NCBI RefSeq assembly: GCF_022601975.1
Contig: NZ_JAKVIR010000007.1
Coordinates: 128,899-192,898, forward strand
Length of the DNA: 64,000 bases
From: Pontibacter sp. E15-1
GTDB lineage: Bacteria; Bacteroidota; Bacteroidia; Cytophagales; Hymenobacteraceae
Direction: 5' to 3'
Made by a program: the position numbers and the translations under genes. The notes beneath the pieces were generated by a model. That model made no database searches, was not told the DNA's origin, and was given only the letters and a program-made list of their open reading frames with translations. The number at the start of each line of letters is the position of its first letter. Position 1 is the first letter of the stretch. This document shows positions 8,524 to 17,412 of the stretch, piece after piece.

Positions 8524-10611
8524 TCAATAGCTGCCATTGTATTTCCGCACAAACCACTCAACGCACACCAGCCCCAGCAACAGGAAAAACAGCCATTTCT
8601 GGTCTACCAGCTCGTTCAGTTCCTCGGAGCTGTATATGATGTCTTTCTGGTCTGCGTTCAGGATGTCCTGCTCTAGCTGGCCGAGCTGGGCGGGATAGTA
8701 TACCCTGGAGTTGGTGTTGCTGGCCAGCTGGTAAAGCAGGGTATGGTCGGCCACGGCATTGAGCGCCTCGAGTTGCAGCTCCTGCACCACAAACTCACCC
8801 TTGTCCTGCTGCTGCTGCCCGTTTATGGAGGCCGTGGCGGTATAGGTATAGCGCCCCCCTGCCAGCGAGCCGATGTTCACGCCTGTCTGGTCCTCGCCGT
8901 TGGCGAAAGTAAAGCTGCGGGCCTGGCCATCCTCGCCGGTAATGCGCAGCGTGATGTTCTGGCCGTAAATGGGCTCCAGCGCCTCGTTGTATGCCTCCGC
9001 GTTGAACCGGATTTCATCGGAACTGGTATACTCTTCCTGCGTCGGGTATACGTTCAGGCGCTTTTTGTTGCGCGGTGCGCTGAGGAGCTGAATCAGGTTG
9101 GTGATCAGCTTGTCATACACCTCGGGCTGTCCGTTGTTGTTGGCGGCCTCGGTAATGCGCCACTGCCAGGTGCCCGAGGCGAGGAGCGTGGCGTGGCGCT
9201 GGTCGCCAGCGGTTTGCACGGCCAGCAGCGGCTTGTCGGTGCGCACCCGGCCCACCTGCTGGTACAGGATAATCTCGGTGTTGGCGGCCAGGCGCGTCTC
9301 ACCGAAAGGCACCCGGACCGGAGGATACTGCTGCAGCCTGTCGGCAGCCCCCTCGGGCAGCTTAAACGTGCTGAAGTTGCCGCTGGCCACAGGCGTCACC
9401 TCGTCGGTCTGGCCGTTTGTGCTGATTGTGATGCCCGCGTTCAGGCGGTTGTAGGCGCCCAGGTCGCTCTGCGGGCCGAGGATATAGAGAACGGGCAGTT
9501 TCTTCTGGCGCACATACTCGAGCGCCTCCTGGCCGCCAGACACCCGGCCCGGGAGCTGGTGGAGCAGGGCCACGTCGTAGTCCTGTTGCCTGAGGGTAGT
9601 GAGGCTGGGTATGAAAAGCGTTGTCTCGTAGTTCTCGTTCGATTCGATGGCGGCCCGGATGGCTTTCAGGTCGGGGTGTGGGGCGGCGGCGGCCACCAGC
9701 ACTTTTATCTTGCCCTTCACCACATCGATATAGGCGTGCTTGGTGTTGTTGAGCGTGGTGAACTCGCCCGTTAGCGGCAGCACCTGCACCTGGTAATGGC
9801 GCTTGCCCACGCCCCCTGCCAGCACCCGAAAGGGCACTTGCAGCAGCGCCTGGTTTGCCGGCAGCGTCACGGTTCTTTGCTCAATGGTTTTGCCGTTCTC
9901 CTGCAGGACAATGGTGGCCGAGGTGCCGCCGAAGCCCTCGTGCTGCAACTCTACCTCTAGCGGAAAACGGTTGCCGCTGTAGTTTACCTTGTTATAGCGC
10001 AGCGAGGCAACCAGAACATCCTTTTTCGGGATCGTGTCGCCCACCGCCACGGGGTAGATGGGGTAGCTGAAGCTGGTATAGGTCGGGGAGATGCCCTGAT
10101 TCGCGATGCCATCCGACAGCAAAATGACCCCTGCCAGGTTCTGCCCGGCATGCTCCTGCTGCACCTCCGAGAGCAGCTGGCTCAGGTTCGTCGTTTCAGA
10201 GGTATAGGGGATGCCGGATAGGGTTTCCTGGTTTTGCGCTGGCGTGTTTAGGGTGCGCACCTGGGTAAGGTAGCCTTCATCGGCCAGCTTCTGGCGCATG
10301 GCCTCCAGCCTGGTTGCGGCCTGCTGTAGCTGGGAAGAGTCGGAGAACAGCGCCACCGACTGCGAGTTGTCCACTGCGAACACGATGGTGGGCTTCACGG
10401 TGGTGTTGGCCACGTAGCGCACCAGGGGCCCCAGCAGCAGAAAGCACAAAGCGCTGACTACCACAAGCCGTAAGGCGGCCAGCAGGTAGTTGATCGGGGT
10501 AGGCCAGGGCGTGCGCTTGCTATACAACAGCCACGCATAGGCCAGCCCCACAGCCAGGCAGGCCAGAATCAACCAGGGCGAAGAAGTGGTGATCAGTTTA
10601 AATGAAGTCAA
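8524..10611 (-). CDS. VWA-like membrane protein with C-terminal membrane anchor
   Basis: The 695-residue protein has two N-terminal transmembrane segments (about 10-28 and 41-62), then a von Willebrand A-like region opening with TIVFAVDNSQSV, a DxSxS metal-ion-dependent adhesion site. A large extracytoplasmic part follows with Ig-like beta segments (residues about 190-280 and 545-640), and a final hydrophobic helix (KWLFFLLLGLVCVEWFV) sits near the C-terminus. This layout is seen in uncharacterised Bacteroidota proteins related to BatA/BatB. No ATPase partner of the MoxR type is adjacent, so a role cannot be assigned. Confidence 0.7.
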   Translation of the reverse strand: MTSFKLITTSSPWLILACLAVGLAYAWLLYSKRTPWPTPINYLLAALRLVVVSALCFLLLGPLVRYVANTTVKPTIVFAVDNSQSVALFSDSSQLQQAATRLEAMRQKLADEGYLTQVRTLNTPAQNQETLSGIPYTSETTNLSQLLSEVQQEHAGQNLAGVILLSDGIANQGISPTYTSFSYPIYPVAVGDTIPKKDVLVASLRYNKVNYSGNRFPLEVELQHEGFGGTSATIVLQENGKTIEQRTVTLPANQALLQVPFRVLAGGVGKRHYQVQVLPLTGEFTTLNNTKHAYIDVVKGKIKVLVAAAAPHPDLKAIRAAIESNENYETTLFIPSLTTLRQQDYDVALLHQLPGRVSGGQEALEYVRQKKLPVLYILGPQSDLGAYNRLNAGITISTNGQTDEVTPVASGNFSTFKLPEGAADRLQQYPPVRVPFGETRLAANTEIILYQQVGRVRTDKPLLAVQTAGDQRHATLLASGTWQWRITEAANNNGQPEVYDKLITNLIQLLSAPRNKKRLNVYPTQEEYTSSDEIRFNAEAYNEALEPIYGQNITLRITGEDGQARSFTFANGEDQTGVNIGSLAGGRYTYTATASINGQQQQDKGEFVVQELQLEALNAVADHTLLYQLASNTNSRVYYPAQLGQLEQDILNADQKDIIYSSEELNELVDQKWLFFLLLGLVCVEWFVRKYNGSY

Positions 10612-10617
10612 CTTAAT

Positions 10618-10631
10618 TAATTACGGGTTCC
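10618..10631. repeat. 14-bp dispersed repeat (with 27990-28003)
   Basis: TAATTACGGGTTCC occurs here next to the start of the VWA-like gene and again at 27990-28003 at the stop of rarA, followed in both by a similar CGAATnACGAAT-like tail. It is probably a fragment of a dispersed intergenic repeat. Confidence 0.4.
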
Positions 10632-10769
10632 GAATCACGAATGCGTCTGACTTGTCCACCGGTATGGGGGGCTTGTCAGGTTATCGCTCTAAAATGAAAC
10701 GTAAACAAGCGCCGAGAAAATTGCCTGGCACTCGTTTCGTGTTTAACGATCAATCTAAAGGTAAATGAA

Positions 10770-10812
10770 AAAGACCAATGCTGCTAACGCAAAAGTCAGG
10801 GCATTGGTCTTT
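10770..10812 (-). terminator. Stem-loop terminator of fabG
   Basis: AAAGACCAATGC (10770-10781) and GCATTGGTCTTT (10801-10812) form a 12-bp perfect stem. On the minus strand it lies about 60 bp after the fabG stop and ends in TTT. Confidence 0.65.
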
Positions 10813-10872
10813 CAAATATGTTTGTCAAGCAATCCCTTCGGATTTACCCATCCAAAATTCAGCTATCCAGAA

Positions 10873-11619
10873 TTACGTCAGCATGCCGCCGTCTACCTGC
10901 AGCACCTGTCCGCTGATGTAGGCCGACTGGTCGGAGGCCAGGAAAACAGCCGCGTTGGCCACGTCCTCTGGTGTGCCGCCCCGCTTCAGGGGTATGGCCT
11001 TGCGCCACTCGTCCACCACTTTCTGGTCCAGCTCGCCGGTCATCTCGGTTTCGATGAAGCCCGGGGCGATGGCGTTGCAACGGATGTTGCGGGAGCCCAG
11101 CTCCAGCGCCACCGACTTGGTGAAGCCGATGATACCGGCCTTTGAGGCGGCATAGTTGGCCTGACCGGCGTTGCCTTTGATGCCCACCACCGAGGTGATG
11201 TTGATCAGGGAACCGTACTTGGCGCGCATCATATGCTTGGTGGCAGCTTTGGTCACGTTAAACACCGATTTCAGGTTGGTGTTGATCACGGAGTCCCACT
11301 GCTCCTCGTTCATGCGCATCAGCAGCCCGTCGCGGGTAATGCCGGCGTTGTTCACCACGATGTCCAGCTTGCCGAACTCCTTTACCACGTCCTCCACCAG
11401 CTGTTCGGCCTGGGCCGTGTCGGCGGCGTCGGAGCGGTAGCCTTTGGCCCTGCCGCCGTTGGCAGACAGTTCCTGCTCCAGTTGCTGGCCCTTCTCCACG
11501 CTCGAGAGGTATGTGAACGCCACCTGGGCGCCCAACTCCACGAATTTCTGAGCGATGGCACGCCCTATTCCTTTGGATGCCCCGGTAACCAGAGCCACTT
11601 TTCCTTCTAATGCTTTCAT
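10873..11619 (-). CDS. fabG: 3-oxoacyl-[acyl-carrier-protein] reductase
   Basis: This short-chain dehydrogenase carries out the NADPH-dependent reduction step of fatty acid elongation. The 248 residues contain the cofactor loop TGASKGIG, the NNAG motif, the catalytic serine in NITSVVG, YAASK with Tyr and Lys, and the C-terminal SGQVLQVDGGM typical of FabG. ATG 11619 is chosen: the longer TTG start at 11628 falls inside a candidate -7 element. The gene stands alone between a terminator and an intergenic region. Confidence 0.93.
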   Translation of the reverse strand: MKALEGKVALVTGASKGIGRAIAQKFVELGAQVAFTYLSSVEKGQQLEQELSANGGRAKGYRSDAADTAQAEQLVEDVVKEFGKLDIVVNNAGITRDGLLMRMNEEQWDSVINTNLKSVFNVTKAATKHMMRAKYGSLINITSVVGIKGNAGQANYAASKAGIIGFTKSVALELGSRNIRCNAIAPGFIETEMTGELDQKVVDEWRKAIPLKRGGTPEDVANAAVFLASDQSAYISGQVLQVDGGMLT

Positions 11620-11625
11620 AGGGGC

Positions 11626-11633
11626 CAAAGATA
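11626..11633 (-). promoter_or_regulatory. Candidate -7 element (TATCTTTG) of fabG
   Basis: The minus strand reads TATCTTTG, matching the Bacteroidota TAnnTTTG element, only 6 bp before the fabG ATG. If used, the mRNA would be nearly leaderless. No clear -33 TTG at 17-19 bp was found. Confidence 0.3.
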
Positions 11634-11885
11634 TAAAAGTTTTTAATATTCAGGAGTCTGTGCCAACGGCTACCCGAATCCGGGGAGTAAATAATTGGGC
11701 GTGTGGTGCTTAGGTAGGTATGGCAGGCGTGCTATGGGCATTTATACAAGCAAAACAGTACTATTGTGCGTGGCAGGGAAATTGTGGTAACATATTTATA
11801 ATCTGAATATTGCCTTTCGCTATGTTTTTATTTGTGATGGTTTAAGCCTATTTTCGTGTCGATTTTCAACCAAAGGTATTACGTG

Positions 11886-13217
11886 ATGTTACAAAGCACC
11901 AAAGGGCTTGCCACCCTCATCGCTTTATTGCTCCTCATTTTCGTTACAGCGGAAAAGACGCTGCAATTCGGTACAGAAACCCTGATGGCGCAGCCTGCGG
12001 AGCGCCTGCCTGCCCCAACCCCAACCGCGCCAATGACCATAAAGCTGCCGGCCCCGGTCGTGTATGGCATCGCCACCGATTCCCTCACAATCGTGCAGGC
12101 GCAGGTAAAGCGGGGCGAGAGCCTGTCGGAGATCCTCTCTGGCTACAACATCAGCCCTGCCCAGATCGACGAGCTGGCGAGAAAATCAAAGGAGGTGTTT
12201 AACCTGCGCCGTATTGCAGCCAATCGCGGGTATACCTTGCTGCACGCCAACGACGCCGCCCAAACCGCCCGCTATTTTATATATGAGCCAAGCAAGCTAG
12301 CGTACATCGTGTATGACCTGCGCGGCGAGATGGCCGTGACGAAGGTGGAGCGGAAGATGGAAGTGATGGAGCGCACGCTGGCCGGAGAGATCAAAAGCTC
12401 GCTGTTCGAGTCGATTGTGGCGGCCGGGGGCTCCCCGCAGCTCGTCAACAAGTTTGCCGATATCTATGCCTGGCGCCTCAACCTGAACCGCATTCAGCCG
12501 GGCGATAAGTTTAAGCTGATCTACGACGAGAAAGTGGTGAACGGCTCCACCATCGGGTTCAGCAACCTGAAGGCCGCCTATTTTGAGCACAGCGGCAAAC
12601 CGCTCTACGCCATCGCCTTCGACCAGGGCGACGGCCCCAGCTACTACGACGCGGACGGAAAGAGCATGAAAAAAGCCTTCCTGAAGGAGCCGCTGGAGTA
12701 CTCCCGCATCAGCTCGCGATTCTCCAAGCGCCGTTTCCACCCGGTGCAGAAGCGCTACAAGGCGCACCTGGGTACCGATTTTGCCGCGCCACGCGGCACT
12801 CCCATCCGCACGGTGGGCGATGGCGTGGTGCTGGAGGCCCGCTATACCCGCGGCAATGGCTACTACGTGAAGATCAAGCACAACAAGACCTATACCACCC
12901 AATACCTGCACATGTCTAAATTCGCGAAGGGTATGCGACCGGGCCAACGCGTGCAGCAGGGCCAGACCATCGGCTATGTAGGCAGCACAGGGCTGGCCAC
13001 CGGCCCGCACCTCTGCTACCGCTTCTGGAAAAACGGCCGCCAGGTGGACGCCCTGAGCGTGAAGCTTCCGCTTGCCAACCCGATCAAAAAGAACCATGCG
13101 GCGGAGTTTACAGCCACAAAAGAAGAGACGCTACGGAAGCTGGAGGCGGTAGACCCGACAAATGCCCGTCAGGAGCTGATGGCTTCCGGCAAACCAGGGA
13201 ATCCAAGCGGGGTATAA
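11886..13217 (+). CDS. M23 family peptidoglycan metallopeptidase, membrane-anchored
   Basis: The protein (443 residues from ATG 11886; GTG 11856 adds 10) has an N-terminal hydrophobic helix (LATLIALLLLIFVTA), a Pro-rich linker, a LysM-like region (VKRGESLSEILSGYNIS) and a C-terminal M23 domain. The first zinc motif is HLGTDFAAPRGTPI (His and Asp ligands) and YLHMSKF follows. The second motif reads GPHLCYRFW, where a His is usual at the Cys position. It would cut peptide cross-links in the cell wall. A strong terminator follows directly. Confidence 0.88.
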   Translation: MLQSTKGLATLIALLLLIFVTAEKTLQFGTETLMAQPAERLPAPTPTAPMTIKLPAPVVYGIATDSLTIVQAQVKRGESLSEILSGYNISPAQIDELARKSKEVFNLRRIAANRGYTLLHANDAAQTARYFIYEPSKLAYIVYDLRGEMAVTKVERKMEVMERTLAGEIKSSLFESIVAAGGSPQLVNKFADIYAWRLNLNRIQPGDKFKLIYDEKVVNGSTIGFSNLKAAYFEHSGKPLYAIAFDQGDGPSYYDADGKSMKKAFLKEPLEYSRISSRFSKRRFHPVQKRYKAHLGTDFAAPRGTPIRTVGDGVVLEARYTRGNGYYVKIKHNKTYTTQYLHMSKFAKGMRPGQRVQQGQTIGYVGSTGLATGPHLCYRFWKNGRQVDALSVKLPLANPIKKNHAAEFTATKEETLRKLEAVDPTNARQELMASGKPGNPSGV

Positions 13218-13237
13218 ATGAACTGAAGAAAGCATCC

Positions 13238-13285
13238 TGAAAAGAAAAAAGAGGCGCACTGTCAGCGCCTCTTTTTCTTTTTCAG
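13238..13285. terminator. Bidirectional terminator
   Basis: A/G-rich arm ending in AAAAGAGGCGC is followed by a 7-nt loop and GCGCCTCTTTTTCTTTTTC, giving a long stem that ends in T on the plus strand and T on the minus strand. It serves the M23 gene, possibly also the TPR gene on the other strand. Confidence 0.8.
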
Positions 13286-13394
13286 GGGGTATAAATGACA
13301 TTACGCAAAATAGCAGCTCAGTTTGTTAAAGTCACTCTTTGAAGGGGGACAAAAAAGGGTAGGGTGTAACAGCAGGTATAACTTTCTGCAAAAT

Positions 13395-14003
13395 TTATTT
13401 GCAGTACTTTTTCAGATAGTTTTCCGCGTCTTTCAGGCCTAGCGCGCTGGCTTTGGCCCAGTCGTCACAGGCCCCGGCCTTGTCGCCGAGGTTATACTTC
13501 GGCCCGCCGCTGTTGTAGTAGGCCTCAGCGTAGGCGGAGTCCAGCAAAATGGCCTTGGAGTAGTCGGCAATGGCTCCGCTATAGTCTTTGAGGGCGTAGC
13601 GCACCAGGCCCCGGTTGTTATAGGCCCGGGCGTCGGCGGGCGAGAGGGCGATGCCTTTGTCAAAGTCGAGGAGGGCGGTGCGGTAGTCTTTGCGGTTGTA
13701 GCGGGAGAGGCCGCGGCTCAGGTAGGCCTCGGCGTGGGCAGAGTCGGCCGCGATGGCCTTGCTGAAATCCTGTATGGCGTTCCAGTAATCATGGAGCCGG
13801 TCTTTGGTCACGCCCCGGTTCGTGAGCGTGACCACGTTGGAGGGGTCGAGCAGCAGCGCCTGGTCGTAGGCGTCGATGGCCTCGGTATAGCGGCCTGCCT
13901 TAAAGTTGCTGTTGCCGAGCACGAAGTAGTCTTTAACCGTGTGCTGGGCCTGTGCCGATAGCACAGAAATGAGAAAGTAAAAAAGAATTGCGATTTTTAT
14001 CAT
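13395..14003 (-). CDS. Secreted TPR-repeat protein
   Basis: The 202-residue protein starts at ATG 14003, which places a signal peptide (MIKIAILFYFLISVLSAQAQ) at the front; the upstream ATGs at 14042 and 14033 give a poor leader. About five tetratricopeptide repeats of 34 residues fill the mature protein (AIDAYDQALLLDPSN, AIQDFSKAIAADSAH, ALLDFDKGIALSPAD, AIADYSKAILLDSAY). The C-terminus KAGACDDWAKASALGLKDAENYLKKYC is the usual closing segment of this Bacteroidota family. Such proteins mediate protein-protein contacts; the partner is unknown. Confidence 0.85.
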   Translation of the reverse strand: MIKIAILFYFLISVLSAQAQHTVKDYFVLGNSNFKAGRYTEAIDAYDQALLLDPSNVVTLTNRGVTKDRLHDYWNAIQDFSKAIAADSAHAEAYLSRGLSRYNRKDYRTALLDFDKGIALSPADARAYNNRGLVRYALKDYSGAIADYSKAILLDSAYAEAYYNSGGPKYNLGDKAGACDDWAKASALGLKDAENYLKKYCK

Positions 14004-14153
14004 GCCGGGGTATACCTTGTCGTTCCGCAGCATAAAGAACAAAAGATCGGCTGTGGCATGAAAGAGAAATCTTTAATTTATAGATCTTCCGCTATATAGT
14101 ACCGACATTTTCACAGGATTGTGCCAAAAGCCTGCCGCCATTGCCTTGTGGGT

Positions 14154-14184
14154 TTTGCAGTGTTAGTATTTAAGATTATTTTTG
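14154..14184 (+). promoter_or_regulatory. Bacteroidota-type promoter of the dihydrolipoyl dehydrogenase gene
   Basis: TTTG (14154-14157), a 19-bp spacer, and TATTTTTG (14177-14184) match the TTTG-N19-TAnnTTTG housekeeping promoter. Transcription would start near 14190, about 22 bp before the ATG. Confidence 0.6.
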
Positions 14185-14211
14185 TTCAATCAACTATATA
14201 ACAAAGAGACT

Positions 14212-15606
14212 ATGGCATCAAAATACGATTTAGTAGTGGTTGGTAGTGGCCCGGGCGGCTATGTGGCGGCTATCCGCGCGTCGCAACTCGGCCTGAAGGT
14301 GGGTGTGATCGAGCGCGAGTCGCTGGGTGGCATTTGCCTGAACTGGGGCTGCATCCCGACCAAGGCACTGCTAAAGAGCGCGAATGTTTTCGAATACATC
14401 AACCATGCGGCTGACTACGGCATCACGGTAGGCGAGGCGTCTGTAGACTTCGGCGGCGTGATCAAGCGCAGCCGCGGCGTGGCCGACGGCATGAGCAAGG
14501 GCATTCAGTTCCTTTTCCGCAAAAACAAGATCGATGCCATCATGGGCACCGGCAAGGTAACGGGCAAGGGCAAGGTAGAGGTGACGAACGCCGACGGCAA
14601 GAAAGAGACGATAGAGGCAACAAGCATTATACTGGCAACAGGGGCCCGCTCGCGCGAGCTGCCTAGCCTGCCGATCGACGGCAAGAAGATCATCGGGTAC
14701 CGCCAGGCCATGGCGCTGGATAAATTGCCAGAATCGATGGTCGTGGTTGGCTCTGGTGCCATCGGGGTGGAGTTTGCCTACTTCTACAACGCCATGGGCA
14801 CGAAAGTGACGGTGGTGGAGTACCTGCCCAACATTGTGCCGGTAGAGGACGAAGAGGTGTCCAAACAACTCGCGAAGTCATTCAAAAAAGCCGGTATCGA
14901 CATCATGACCGACGCAGAAGTTGCCTCCGTAGACACCAGCGGCAAGATCTGTAAGGTGAAAGTGAAGACAGCCAAAGGCGAGCAGACCCTGGACGCGGAA
15001 GTGGTGCTTTCGGCGGTGGGTATCCAGACGAACCTGGAGAACATCGGCATCGAGGAGCTGGGCATCAAGGTAGACCGCGGCCGCGTGATCGTGGATGACT
15101 TCTACAAAACCTCCGTGGACGGCATTTACGCCATCGGCGACATCGTGCCGGGCCCAGCGCTGGCGCACGTGGCATCGGCTGAGGGCATTATCTGCGTGGA
15201 GAAAATAGCGGGACAAAACCCGGAGCCGCTCAACTACGGCAACATACCGGGCTGTACCTACTGCTCTCCCGAGATCGCATCGGTGGGTATGACTGAGAAG
15301 GCGGCACGCGAGCAGGGATTGGAGATTAAGGTGGGCAAGTTCCCATTCTCCGCTTCGGGCAAGGCAAGCGCCGGCGGCGTGAAAGACGGCTTCGTGAAAG
15401 TGATCTTTGATGCCAAGTATGGCGAGTTCCTGGGCGCGCACATGATCGGTGCCAACGTGACGGAGATGATCGCGGAAGTGGTGGTTGCCCGCAAGCTGGA
15501 GACCACAGGCCACGAGATCATCAAGGCCGTGCACCCGCACCCAACCATGAGCGAGGCCGTGATGGAGGCTGCCGCCGCGGCGTACGACGAGGTGATACAC
15601 TTATAA
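14212..15606 (+). CDS. lpdA: Dihydrolipoyl dehydrogenase (E3)
   Basis: This FAD flavoprotein reoxidises dihydrolipoamide of the 2-oxoacid dehydrogenase complexes with NAD+. The 464 residues start at ATG 14212 (MASKYDLVVVG). It has the FAD fold GSGPGGYVAAIRA, the redox-active disulfide in GGICLNWGCIPTK, the NAD-binding fold VVVGSGAIGVEFA, the second FAD contact YAIGDIV and the C-terminal catalytic HPHPTMSE (His-Glu pair). It is a stand-alone gene with its own promoter and terminator. Confidence 0.95.
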   Translation: MASKYDLVVVGSGPGGYVAAIRASQLGLKVGVIERESLGGICLNWGCIPTKALLKSANVFEYINHAADYGITVGEASVDFGGVIKRSRGVADGMSKGIQFLFRKNKIDAIMGTGKVTGKGKVEVTNADGKKETIEATSIILATGARSRELPSLPIDGKKIIGYRQAMALDKLPESMVVVGSGAIGVEFAYFYNAMGTKVTVVEYLPNIVPVEDEEVSKQLAKSFKKAGIDIMTDAEVASVDTSGKICKVKVKTAKGEQTLDAEVVLSAVGIQTNLENIGIEELGIKVDRGRVIVDDFYKTSVDGIYAIGDIVPGPALAHVASAEGIICVEKIAGQNPEPLNYGNIPGCTYCSPEIASVGMTEKAAREQGLEIKVGKFPFSASGKASAGGVKDGFVKVIFDAKYGEFLGAHMIGANVTEMIAEVVVARKLETTGHEIIKAVHPHPTMSEAVMEAAAAAYDEVIHL

Positions 15607-15629
15607 GCAGGTTTATACCCTAGCTACAG

Positions 15630-15661
15630 AAGAGGCTGCCCGGGATTCCGGTCAGCCTCTT
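15630..15661 (+). terminator. Intrinsic terminator of lpdA
   Basis: AAGAGGCTG (15630-15638) pairs with CAGCCTCTT (15653-15661), followed by TATATA. Confidence 0.7.
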
Positions 15662-16024
15662 TATATACGGTCCGGAGAGTAGAGGTAGAAGAAACGAAGT
15701 GCCGAAAGGGCTGGCTTTGCCATACTGTGCAATTGTCGGGGCTGTGTCTGTAGCCCATACCTGTTTCGGTTCTGCAAGCAATCTTTTGATCCTGGCAGCG
15801 TTTTTGTACCTAAGTCAGTCTGCATCATCTGCCTGCCTGGCCGCACGAGTAGCCAGCAAGCCATGTTTTTAGCGCTGAGGCAGGATTTTGGGTGATTTAA
15901 AGCCATACCCCCGGATGAACTTAAATTCTTTTTAAACGCTTTTGTATATAATCCGCGATTCACTCCTACGCTCTTTTAGCCTCTTTTGGTGAGTACCATT
16001 CTAATTCCCGCATATTCTCCCATT
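15662..16024. other. Intergenic region before the desaturase pair
   Basis: There is no convincing gene; a 100-residue minus-strand frame here has no recognisable features. The last 100 bp are AT-rich and probably carry the promoter of the first desaturase. Confidence 0.5.
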
Positions 16025-17137
16025 ATGAAAATAAAAGGCAAAATAAAATTCGTCTCAACGGACAAAAACCTCTTCTTCGCTACCCTGCGCAAGCGCGTGG
16101 ATGCTTACTTTCTCCAAAACGATATCCCTAAAACCGCTAACACCGCCATGGTGGTGAAAAGCGTGGTGCTGCTGCTGACGTATACCCTGCCTTTTATCGT
16201 GCTTCTGGCCTTCCAGCCTGCGTTTCCGCTGAGTCTGCTGCTCTGGTTTGTGATGGGCCTGGGCGTGGCCGGCATTGGGATGAGCGTGATGCACGACGCC
16301 AACCACGGGGCCTTTTCGGCCAGCAAGCGCGTGAACTCCCTGATGGGCAACACCCTGAACCTGGTGGGAGGATCTTCTTTTAACTGGAAACTGCAGCACA
16401 ACATCCTGCACCATACCTATACCAATGTGGTAGAGATGGACGAGGACATACAGGACAGGCTGGTGCTGCGCTTCAACCCGCACTCCAGGGTTAAGTTCTT
16501 CCATAAAATTCAGTGGGTGTACGCGTTCCTGTTTTACGGGCTCCTGACCTTGTACTGGGTTGTAGCCAAGGATTTTGTGCAGTATGGCCTTTTTATCAAA
16601 AATGGCGTGAACGCAAACTCGGTTAAGGAGAACAGAAAGATGCTCTTCAAGATTATCGCCATAAAGGTGGTATACTTCTGCGTTGTGCTGGTGCTGCCGG
16701 TGGCGCTGTTCCATATACCTTTTCTGGAGGTGTTGCTGGGCTTCCTGCTGATGCACTTCGTGGCCGGCATTATCCTGACGGTGGTTTTCCAGCTGGCCCA
16801 TACCGTGGAGGGCACCAGCCACCCGCGCCCCGACGCGAACGGCAACATCGAGAACGACTGGGCGATCCATCAGATGAACACCACCGTGAATTTTGCGCGC
16901 CATAACAAGCTGTTGTCGTGGTACGTGGGCGGACTCAACTTTCAGGTGGAGCACCACCTCTTCCCGCGCGTGTGCCATGTGCATTACCCGGCCATTTCCA
17001 GTATCGTGAAGGAGACGGCCGCTGAGTTCAACATCCCATACCTCGAAAACGAGACGTTTGGCAAGGCCGTGCGCTCACACATCGCCACGTTGCACCGCTT
17101 CGGCAGGTTGCCGAACATCAACGAGGCCATTGCCTGA
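16025..17137 (+). CDS. Membrane fatty acid desaturase (copy 1)
   Basis: This is a di-iron acyl-lipid or acyl-CoA desaturase of the inner membrane, 370 residues from ATG 16025, the start conserved in the paralog next door (MKxKGKxKFV). The three histidine boxes are H90-DAN-H94, H125-NIL-H129-H130 and QVEH310-H311LFP. Hydrophobic pairs lie at about 40-85 and 205-260. The third box with Q before HH is typical of front-end-like or linoleoyl-CoA-type enzymes. It introduces a double bond into membrane fatty acids; the position cannot be told from sequence. It is tandemly duplicated with the next gene. Confidence 0.9.
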   Translation: MKIKGKIKFVSTDKNLFFATLRKRVDAYFLQNDIPKTANTAMVVKSVVLLLTYTLPFIVLLAFQPAFPLSLLLWFVMGLGVAGIGMSVMHDANHGAFSASKRVNSLMGNTLNLVGGSSFNWKLQHNILHHTYTNVVEMDEDIQDRLVLRFNPHSRVKFFHKIQWVYAFLFYGLLTLYWVVAKDFVQYGLFIKNGVNANSVKENRKMLFKIIAIKVVYFCVVLVLPVALFHIPFLEVLLGFLLMHFVAGIILTVVFQLAHTVEGTSHPRPDANGNIENDWAIHQMNTTVNFARHNKLLSWYVGGLNFQVEHHLFPRVCHVHYPAISSIVKETAAEFNIPYLENETFGKAVRSHIATLHRFGRLPNINEAIA

Positions 17138-17412
17138 GGCAGGTATAACGTGCATAAGATAACGTTACCCCCAGAAGCCCGCCAGTTTCCCGGGTTGTGA
17201 CTACACTTCCTGCAATCATAGCAAAACATTACGGCATACCTGTGGGTTACAAGCCGGAATCGCTGCTGCATACACGGGCACGGGGCGGATTTAAGCCGCG
17301 CCGGGCAATTAAATGAGCGGAAGGGCATGGACAATAGTACAAAATGAGCGTATACACCGGGGCTCCTGTTGCAGAACAGCAAAACCAGATTAGATTATAG
17401 CAAGCATACCCA

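Noticed and set aside
8743..9774. 343-residue plus-strand open frame
   Set aside because: It lies fully inside the VWA-like membrane protein gene on the other strand and is a composition shadow in GC-rich DNA with no domain.
15661..15963. 100-residue minus-strand frame in the gap after lpdA
   Set aside because: It overlaps the lpdA terminator and shows no recognisable motif or signal.
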